Positions 56,669 to 64,000 of a stretch of DNA of 64,000 bases are shown piece after piece (within the stretch, counting starts at the first letter, position 1; every line of letters begins with the position of its first letter). Position numbers and translations under genes: made by a program. The notes under the pieces are model-generated. The model searched no databases. It worked only from the letters and a program-made list of their open reading frames with translations, and was not told where the DNA came from. The stretch spans positions 230,282,578 through 230,346,577 of the forward strand of contig CP136062.1 in the NCBI GenBank assembly GCA_032622095.1, in the 5' to 3' direction. Origin of the DNA: Siphonodentalium dalli (taxonomy: Eukaryota > Mollusca > Scaphopoda > Gadilida > Siphonodentaliidae).

Positions 56669-57232
56669 ACGTTCTTGAGTGCATCCAAAGTGCAGATATT
56701 CGATCCCTCTCGTGTGCGTCGTTAGTTCTGGGTAAACCCGATTCAAATAGCTAAGCAATACTGCGTCAGTACAGCGTTATTCAGTTGAGAGTGTTTTAAC
56801 CAGAACTGGTGCGTCATATGCCATGTTTAACTGTGTCAATTTAATATTCATTCACTCCATTGAGTGGGGCCACTTGTCAAGCATAGTATACACACTACTT
56901 GAGAAGTATGTGACATATATTTAATTTAAACAACATAACCTTCCATAGATCGTCCTTCAGCGGAGTGTCGACGTGTTAATCTGAAATGAATATCCACAAC
57001 AACTGCTTACGTTCGACACCAGAAGCAGTTAGCATTCACAAGCGAATTTATGTTACAGTATGTAGGTATATCCTGTATATAATGCTTTGTAGCGTTTCCC
57101 TTACTGTCGTGTTGGGTAGGTTCCAATAATAAGAGAAATCCAGATAATCATTTGACAATCACATACAAAAACCCTGACCAAAGATATACTCTACCTAAAA
57201 CTACCATGCCCCATGAACAAATTATAAATTAT
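56669..57232. other. no gene seen
   Basis: No supported feature. Confidence 0.4.
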
Positions 57233-57765
57233 TGTAGTAGAGCTGATTTCCGGGTTGTAGATTTTTGAGAAGACAGATCAGAATCGGGGAATTAGTCATT
57301 TTAATTTGTACATGAATCAACAGATTTAGCAGCATCAATAATATATATATAAAGACCCCACCGGACCGCATAGCATGCAGCCCGACGGGTAAACGTGTCC
57401 GACAGCAAGAACAAAATACGAATTCCTTTCTTCTATCTAAAATTACCCCGTAGCTTTTTATACATGTGTGTTTGTGCGTTTCCAAGTTACAAACAATGCT
57501 ACAGGCATGATCGAACTCGATTTTGCGGGATTAGCGAAAGTATATACACAGTAAAATTTAATAGGACTGTAATTAATGCCTCAATATTAAACCATGCGGA
57601 TATATTTGACAATGGTGTTTGTTATTAATGATCTGCCCATTGTATACGGGGTTATACTTGGATATGTATTGGGAAAGTATAGTTTATAGCGGATACATTT
57701 GTTCAATGAAATAATTTACCCACTGAAAATACGACATGCAAATAGTGAGAAATATCACAATATCA
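57233..57765 (-). repeat. ~532-bp direct repeat, copy 1 (possible 3' LTR)
   Basis: Starts TGTAGTAGAGCTGATTTCCG and ends GAAATATCACAATATCA. Matches 59468-59998 with about six substitutions and one 2-bp indel. On the minus strand it would read TG...CA, and the minus-strand sequence just before it is purine-rich (AAAGAGG). Identity extends five bases past the CA (TACTA), which an LTR boundary would not predict. Confidence 0.8.
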
Positions 57766-59467
57766 TACTACCTCTTTGCTGGGGTGAGATGACTCCTGTC
57801 ATCTCTGAATAAAATTGATTTTAAACAATTGCAATAAGGAATAGTTTTCCGAATCAATAGAAAATTTACTGTTTTAAATTTCCAATTCGAAATTATTTTA
57901 CCCAGCAAAACTGTAATGAAATATACACTACCAACAAATTATATTAATTTGAAAGTGAGCGTCCAGTGATTGGAAATTGGATATAACTTGCATTTGTAAT
58001 TGAATGTCACAACATAGTTTATTCGTTGTATGTTTGAAAATGTTTCACAGCCCATATGGAAGGCAAAGAATATGATGAATATGGCGATACTCCGAAGAAT
58101 GCTAGGCCCCAAAAAGACAGAAATGAAGGAATAGGATTCCCATAACAGCACCAATTGGAGAGTGATCAAGATCTACTGAGGCTATATAGGGATGCAAGAT
58201 AGAGGATAGTGAAGTAAAGGCCAGCATTAATCGTAATTCGGCTATCAAAATAACCAATTGCAGTTTTTGTTAAAGTAAATGTGATTATTTACTTGCATTA
58301 TTGGTGGTAGTAGAATTTGAATTGCGCAAAATTGTATAGTTGAATATTGTGAAGCACCGTTAGTAGGAAATACGAATAGTTGTGTAGCATCGTTGAAATT
58401 ATGGTGTACATTAAACTGTAGAAATGTCAAAAAGGTACTACCATGAAGTTTATATGGAAAATTTAATATTTTAAACATCGCAGCATGCAATACCACTTTG
58501 CATTTAGATGAAACATTGCGTTTTCTTCCGAGTGATTTCAACCAGAACGATAATACTCCACGAGGCCCAAACAACACGGTCCTCGTCGGAAAATAAACAA
58601 TGATAACGCTTTAAGTTTGTTGTTTAATTTGTATGATTTCCAATCGCTTCCGGATCCATGAGTAATCTGTTAAAATGTTACTTTTTACACACGTGAAGGC
58701 TCGGTTGGGCGATTGGTAACCATACAAACAAAAAACGAAAACAAACTAAAACATTTGAAATGATCAGTGAATAACAAAACAATTTGTGTCCGTTGGAATT
58801 GATGACATCACTACAAACTGTCGTTTGGTGATTGGAAGTCCGTTCATCGATAGTAGACTGCATGAGGGTTGCGTCCATGATTGGTGTGAACATTTTTACG
58901 GATATTGTACATGAACACAAGTCGTAATGTTATATATTTGAGATCCATGCAGAGTATCCTATTTTCCATCACTGCTTCCTGCATCCATATCTAACTCTGA
59001 ACATCAATTCCTCCACAAACAGGCGGGTTTTTGTGTCCTCCATACAGAGTATTCTGGCGTCAGCTTCCGCGAATAGCAGCTTTCTTCTCCGACATGACCC
59101 ACGAATTGACGAATTATGAAGTAGACGCTGTGGGGATTCGTTCGGAGAGGGCTGGCGGTCACCAACAGGCCGACTTTTTATTTTCTCTGTACAGAGGTCC
59201 CAACTTCTGCTAACCGGCACCGTCCAGATGTTGTCCTCCGACCTGACCCATGCACGGAGCGTATAGTTGCGCTGATTTGATGGGGATTCAGTCGAGAAGG
59301 CTGAACTTGAACTGGGTTGAAGCAAATCGATGATCGGCGATGAAAACTGTATGCAGTCTGCATAAACATCGTGCGTTGTACTCACGTCATTTTTGAGATA
59401 TTCCCGTTCCAGGATCGTGGTATCCGTTCAGATCTAAACTGGATACTGCCAACGAATTCTCCAACAC
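57766..59467. other. segment between the ~532-bp direct repeats
   Basis: 1.7 kb, mostly AT-rich. It has no retroviral enzyme motif. The only sizeable ORF is at 58969-59385 on the minus strand. It could be the interior of a non-autonomous LTR element or simply unique DNA between duplicated segments. Confidence 0.5.
58969..59385 (-). CDS. unrecognised 138-codon ORF
   Basis: Starts MSTTHDVYADC and ends RYGCRKQ. Serine- and arginine-rich, with no domain, signal peptide or membrane segment that I recognise. A diverged internal duplication of the DNA (CTCCGACATGACCCACG at ~59086 and CTCCGACCTGACCCATG at ~59235, with TGGGGATTC after both) accounts for part of it. It begins 82 bp after the possible 5' LTR in the same orientation, where a gag ORF would sit, but nothing in the sequence says gag. 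It may be chance. Confidence 0.25.
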   Translation of the reverse strand: MSTTHDVYADCIQFSSPIIDLLQPSSSSAFSTESPSNQRNYTLRAWVRSEDNIWTVPVSRSWDLCTEKIKSRPVGDRQPSPNESPQRLLHNSSIRGSCRRRKLLFAEADARILCMEDTKTRLFVEELMFRVRYGCRKQ

Positions 59468-59998
59468 TGTAGTAGAGCTGATTTCCGGGTTGTAGATTTT
59501 TGAGAAGACAGATCAGAATCGGGGAATTAGTCATTTTAATTTGTACATGAATCAACAGATTTAGCAGCATCAATAATATATATATAAAGACCCCACCGGA
59601 CAGCATAGCATGCAGCCCGACGGGTAAACGTGTCCGACAGCAAGAACAAAATACGAATTCCTTTCTTCTATCTAAAATTACCGTAGCTTTTTATACATGT
59701 GTGTTTGTGCGTTTCCAAGTTACAAACAATGCTACAGGCACGATCGAACTCGATTTTGCTGGATTAGCGAAAGTATATACACAGTAAAATTGAATAGGAC
59801 TGTAATTAATGCCTCAATATTAAACCATGCGGATATATTTGACAATGGTGTTTGTTATTAATGATCTGCCCATTGTACACGGGGTTATACTTGGATATGT
59901 ATTGGGAAAGTATAGTTTATAGCGTATACATTTGTTCAATGAAATAATTTACCCACTGAAAATACGACATGCAAATAGTGAGAAATATCACAATATCA
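59468..59998 (-). repeat. ~532-bp direct repeat, copy 2 (possible 5' LTR)
   Basis: Partner of 57233-57765. No matching 5-bp duplication was found outside the pair. Confidence 0.8.
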
Positions 59999-60021
59999 TA
60001 CTATGTCTTATGGTAGGAACT

Positions 60022-60042
60022 ACCACCCCCCCCCCCCCCCCC
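60022..60042. repeat. C-run
   Basis: A run of about 20 C interrupted once by A. Confidence 0.9.
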
Positions 60043-60184
60043 GTGAGACTGCACAAGAATTTGGAATTATAGAAAAGAGTGCTACTAAATGAATGTTCTC
60101 TCTGCCTGTACCCATATTCTGAAAACATCCCTGCAAACGAACAATGTAAACTGTTAGAACTGAATGGGAATGTCCATTCATTAA

Positions 60185-60576
60185 CCCTTTACCCAACAGA
60201 AGGGCCCTGTGCCAATGCATTCTCTTATATATGCGAGTCGACCATAGGTCGCCTCGCATATATAAGAGAATGCATTGGCTTAACACATTAAAAATTATAA
60301 AATTGTTAAAGAATGTAAGAAAAAATGGTAAAAAGTGTTAAAAAAAGATTTTGTTTAGGCCAATGCATTCTCTTATATATGCGAGGCGACCTATGGTCGA
60401 CTCGCATATATAAGAGAATGCATTGGCACAGGGCATAACTGTAACTATCACAATGTGGTCAAGGAGCCGGTTCCAATGATATCCATATTTGTATGGTTCT
60501 ATTGAGACAGATCGAATATATTTTAGGCTGTTGAAGCTTTATTTGACCGGTTTTGGCCGGTTTGTTGGGTAAAGGG
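60185..60576. mobile_element. piggyBac-like MITE with two nested hairpins
   Basis: TTAA (60181-60184) then CCCTTTACCCAACAG; at the right CTGTTGGGTAAAGGG-type sequence, then TTAA (60577-60580). TTAA duplication with CCC ends is the piggyBac signature. Inside, two inverted copies of a 69-bp palindrome (60211-60279 and 60359-60427), each fully self-complementary, are separated by an AT-rich linker. The pair is enclosed by CCCTGTGCC / GGCACAGGG. No ORF. Confidence 0.8.
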
Positions 60577-60756
60577 TTAATGAATGCGCTACAGATATAA
60601 TAGGGCTAACAAATAACAGCTAAAAGATAACTCTATTTCAACAACTCACATTGTATGCAGGTGAAAATAATTCTCTTATATCTCAGAGTGAAGCCTGTGT
60701 TAATTAATTATAAGTTACCTGGGTTATCATCAAGCAATCTCAAATCTGGATAATTT

Positions 60757-61115
60757 TAAGTCGAAAAAGGGCCATAGCTCCGGTAAAAATAAATCTGGTC
60801 ACATATCCGAACTCGATCAGTATTTTGGGCTGAATGACAGAAACTACTTGAGTTATCGCGTCCGATAGAACATGTCTTTTGGTGGATAGAAAGTTTTAAT
60901 AACTTCTAAACCGATCAACCGATCGTGCAAAAACTATACAGGTGAGGGTCGTGTCATCATTATGAACATGCTCATAAAATGCGAACACGATCCGATTAAA
61001 AAATATACGGGCAATCTCGACACATAACAGACTACGGACAGACGAACGACGGGTGGTTGATACGGACGTCGCCACTGTGTGTATCATATATTGTTTGGGT
61101 ACACACACTGAAAGT
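60757..61115. repeat. diverged copy of the GGCCATAGCTCC dispersed repeat
   Basis: AAAAAGGGCCATAGCTCCGG, ATATCCGAACTCGATCAGTA, GGACAGACGAACGACGGGTG and a TTTGGGTACACACAC end. Related to 32877-33085 and 33536-34104. Confidence 0.6.
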
Positions 61116-61530
61116 GTCAATTACACTGTACATGCAGCTCAACTTGGAGAGGGGGGTAATGTCAATGTACAGTCAATGGAGCGATAAGGAATGCGGAAAG
61201 TTTGAATGTTTAAGTCATACAATAGGTCAACCCGAAGTTTGGGATCAATTGGATAACAAATTCAGAGCGCGAGGTCTATAAGATGGCTATCGGCAACCAT
61301 ATTTGTTTCGAATATTGTTCACATTCCATAGCTAACATTTAGAGGCGACTCCAAAGTTCCTGCAGGGTGTGCCAATGGATTCAATGGCTATTAACGTGAT
61401 TCGGAAAAAATGGTAATCTCTCATCTAGAGGTCACACCAGGTTCCATTTGAAGTTTGGTGACGATCGGATGAGAGATGTGGCCTGTATGGTAAGTCAACG
61501 GAAATTGTTGACTGACGATGGATGCCAACC
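61105..61530. repeat. single-unit relative of the 23.8-25.6 kb array
   Basis: GAAAGTGTCAATTACACTGT, CAATGGAGCGATAAGGAATG and TGGAAAGTTTGAATG-like words at the left and GTGACGATCGGATGAGAGAT ... GGAAATTGTTGACTGACGAT at the right match the leader and end of that array. Only about one CAAGATGGC-type unit lies between (ATAAGATGGCTATCGGCAAC). Confidence 0.65.
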
Positions 61531-62814
61531 CATGGCACTACATGTAGTTCAAACTTTACTTTGTCAACCAGCATCAATAATTCCGCATGACCCACCAACA
61601 CCATAGTAAATTAGCAGGGCCACTTGACAACGTCCGGTTATTTGACTGAACTTAATGTCCGTAAATTTCAGGTATCTGCGCGGTGATTTAATAGAGACAT
61701 ACAAGTATTTACATAATCATTTTATAACATTAACACAAATGAACTTTTCCAGAAAGCAACATATTTTCAAGCTACAAATGAAAATCGTTAATTAGAAGTT
61801 CGGAAAGAACTTCACCACACAACGCGGCTCAGTTATTTGAACAAATTTCCCAATGACATGTTAAACTCACAGCTAGACTGTCAACTTTACAGTTTGAAGT
61901 ATACCTATATGTGACACTATGTTATGTAATCATGTTCGTATATCGGAACCAAAAGTCGACTTTTCTGAAACATATTATGAAAGAAAGTGTGGGTTTGCAT
62001 GCGACGTCACATGACGTCATTTCGACAAACGCATAAGAAATAGTGTTTACACTTAAGTGGATTTTTGGGAGGCCAAATTCACATTAAATAACTAATTACG
62101 CTTAAGAGTAATAAATTACGCTTAAGCGTAATGCTATTCCATGCATACGAGAAAGTATATATTGATTCAGGAGAACTCCATAAGAAACGCTTTGTTGAGA
62201 AATCCACATTAAAATTTGAAATTAAATACGTTTTTGTACGTTTTCCGGGTTACGTATTATTCCGTTCGAATGAATACAAATGGCGAAACAAGTGTTCGAG
62301 CCCCAAATAATGTGTAATGAAGTGTTCGTTATTGATGACTTCAATGCGTATGTACATAGCCATACTGGCGCCCCCAAGTTTATGTGGGCTGAGACTTTTT
62401 ACCCGAATTTGTTGTCATGATATATTCATGGTTGTAACAATTGTTATAGAAATATCCCATTGTATATAGACATAAATATAACAAAATAGATTATGTACAA
62501 TTCTGGCAGAAATGTGAAAATACTGTAATTTGTCACAATTTCCTCCCTAAATACCATTAAATTGTCCCGAAAATTGCCCGAATTTTGTACTTTTAAAGAG
62601 ATTGTAGATTCAAGCCTGGTCCATACGGATATGCGTATGTTTGGAACAAATGTTTGTAGAAGGTATCTGAGGCATTTATCGACCTATTGGGATGCCGGGT
62701 AATATTCAAAAGCAAATAATATTTGATGAATTTTGAAGTGTATATCGCCAGGTGATCACCATTGTAAAGCATTACGTCAATAACGCTGCGATTCATAAAG
62801 TTTTTAATTTCATT
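61531..62814. other. no gene seen; likely 3' flank of the receptor gene
   Basis: AT-rich with no supported ORF. ATTACGCTTAAG occurs several times at 62095-62130. Confidence 0.45.
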
Positions 62815-62825
62815 TTTATTTTATT
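62815..62825 (-). terminator. polyadenylation signal of the receptor gene
   Basis: On the minus strand two overlapping AATAAA hexamers (AATAAAATAAA) lie 27-37 bp after the receptor stop codon. Confidence 0.55.
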
Positions 62826-62851
62826 TATACTCACATTCTTATAATAAATCC

Positions 62852-63955
62852 TTATTGTTCAACCTCTCTCAAAGTAGACTGAAGTGGCCTAAAGCATACA
62901 CGAAAGGCTGACCTCATACCAAGTTTGAATTTCTCAACTGTTAGCGCATAAACAAATGGGTTTATGGACGAATTGAGACCCCATATATAACCCAACAGCA
63001 AGCCATGCTGCCTCTCAAGGGTAACTTCTTCAAAGATTGTATGACATAAATATACCACATTGTTTGGCAGCATTGTAATTGTGAATAGAACAAACAAAAC
63101 CACAATAGTTCTAAATTTACGTCCGTCTCTTCTGATTGCAACACGTGATAATTTCGGGGCTGTTGTTTTCACATCTGAAGCATATTGTCTATTACCGTCT
63201 TCATCTTGAGGCTGTTCAGTTACTGTGCTGCGTGCAATTTTGTTCATTCCAATATTTGAATTCTGAAATTGTTTTAGGGATTTTCCAAACCGTTGCTTCA
63301 TTTTTAACAGGAGAAATCCAAATACAGCAGCCGCTATACCGAACAACATTAGAAACCATACAGACGCATAGCTAATTGCTATTCCCTCCGGCTCGCACTC
63401 TCGCGGAGTATTGTTAACCGCACTTGCCAACGAAACGATGGGTAGCACAGAGAAACCAGCAAATGAAAACATCCATATTCCAATACTGTAGATTAGACTC
63501 CTCTTTAGTGTGAATAGCTGTTTGAATTTGTGAGGTTTCACAACAGCTATAATTCGCTCTATGCCTATTAAGATAGTGTGAATTGCTGTCGCCGAGACTG
63601 CTGTGTAAATTGCGTGAAATACTGACGAGCATATCATACGATTTTGGAAAACATCTGGAAATAGGAAAATGAAGACCGGGGGGATAGATACCATCCCAAC
63701 CAGACAGTCACTAAGAGCCATGCTGGTTATCACCACCAAATGAGGATCTCTCCGACATGCTTTGTTTGTCAACAACCCAATCGCAACACCCAGATTAGAT
63801 ATAAGTGTCCAGGCTGCAACCAGTGGCATTACAATAAGCATGCCTAATGGAGCTGTGCGAAGTAGAGTTTGATTTCCTTCTCCCAGTATTAGAGAGTTGT
63901 TACCCTCTATATACCATCGGGTGTTCGCTGATGTACATTCATCGTAAGATTCCAT
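62852..63955 (-). CDS. class A (rhodopsin-like) G-protein-coupled receptor
   Basis: 367 residues in one exon, ATG at 63955, TAA at 62852. It would sit in the plasma membrane and signal through G proteins; the ligand is unknown. Seven hydrophobic segments lie at about 37-62, 73-98, 108-131, 152-174, 193-217, 283-306 and 318-340. Class A landmarks: N54 in TM1, ALSD with D83 in TM2, C109 at the top of TM3 pairing with C187 in loop 2, W161 in TM4, P297 in TM6 and NPFVY (332-336) in TM7. The DRY motif is ERI (133-135) and the TM6 CWxP is TMLP, both unusual. Possible N-glycosylation sites are N19, N28 and N181; C354 could be palmitoylated. The third inner loop (~218-281) is long and polar. It is closest in style to amine or orphan peptide-type receptors, but I cannot name a family. 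The start is the only upstream Met visible; the 5' UTR runs off the window. Confidence 0.92.
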   Translation of the reverse strand: MESYDECTSANTRWYIEGNNSLILGEGNQTLLRTAPLGMLIVMPLVAAWTLISNLGVAIGLLTNKACRRDPHLVVITSMALSDCLVGMVSIPPVFIFLFPDVFQNRMICSSVFHAIYTAVSATAIHTILIGIERIIAVVKPHKFKQLFTLKRSLIYSIGIWMFSFAGFSVLPIVSLASAVNNTPRECEPEGIAISYASVWFLMLFGIAAAVFGFLLLKMKQRFGKSLKQFQNSNIGMNKIARSTVTEQPQDEDGNRQYASDVKTTAPKLSRVAIRRDGRKFRTIVVLFVLFTITMLPNNVVYLCHTIFEEVTLERQHGLLLGYIWGLNSSINPFVYALTVEKFKLGMRSAFRVCFRPLQSTLREVEQ

Positions 63956-64000
63956 AATAAACTCGTCCTCTGGTAATTTCTGCCTGTTAACAACAACGTG

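Overview
The window reads as animal nuclear DNA, most likely from a marine invertebrate. It is AT-rich and intron-bearing, and almost all of it is transposable-element sequence and short palindromic repeats. The one host-type gene I can support is an intronless class A G-protein-coupled receptor on the minus strand at the right edge (62852-63955). The repeats (TACATGTA-rich spacers, GCTCACCTGA/TCAGGTGAGC-ended elements, GACAGACA-type microsatellites inside Helitron-like elements) resemble those common in molluscs and other lophotrochozoans. That placement is an inference from repeat style, not proof. I saw no bacterial-style operons, CRISPR array, rRNA or tRNA gene.

Layout. 0-9 kb: palindrome-rich MITEs surround an EnSpm/CACTA-type (TNP2) transposase whose long last exon (4151-6857) is open throughout and joins in phase with an upstream exon (1959-2078). 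9-17.8 kb: a truncated Ty3/gypsy-like element on the minus strand (LTR, primer site, gag, protease, with a -1 slippery heptamer between gag and protease), cut off by a TTAATGGCCATTAA-rich array. Beyond it lie an 88-bp tandem repeat, a 138-bp hairpin and a MITE with ~190-bp inverted ends. 17.8-23.4 kb: a complete Ty1/copia element with 235-bp LTRs and a 5-bp target duplication, coding-dead and carrying a LINE fragment inside its integrase. 23.4-34.5 kb: degenerate tandem arrays and small inverted-repeat elements. 34.8-38.8 kb: a cluster of fold-back elements built from a ~25-bp palindromic module. 39-46.8 kb: an array of GATGGCGGC-like motifs, three Helitron-like elements (two head to head), a TTAA-flanked MITE and a GGTATACC palindrome array. 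48.8-56.7 kb: a large inverted duplication with ~1-kb arms, the left arm split by a 3.7-kb insertion holding a decayed LINE and a fourth Helitron-like element. 57.2-60.6 kb: a pair of ~532-bp direct repeats (possible LTRs) and a piggyBac-like MITE with two nested hairpins. 61-64 kb: repeat tail, then the receptor gene.

The elements do not form a host pathway. What they share is structure: at least five unrelated families are filled with short self-complementary motifs, and insertions are repeatedly nested in one another. The best candidates for something undescribed are the GCGCCGAAAGCGACAAAA fold-back cluster, the Helitron-like quartet with A^T flanks, the hairpin-ended piggyBac-like MITE, and the 88-bp repeat beside a very stable hairpin. 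Everything here was read by eye. Identities and family assignments are estimates and would need alignment.
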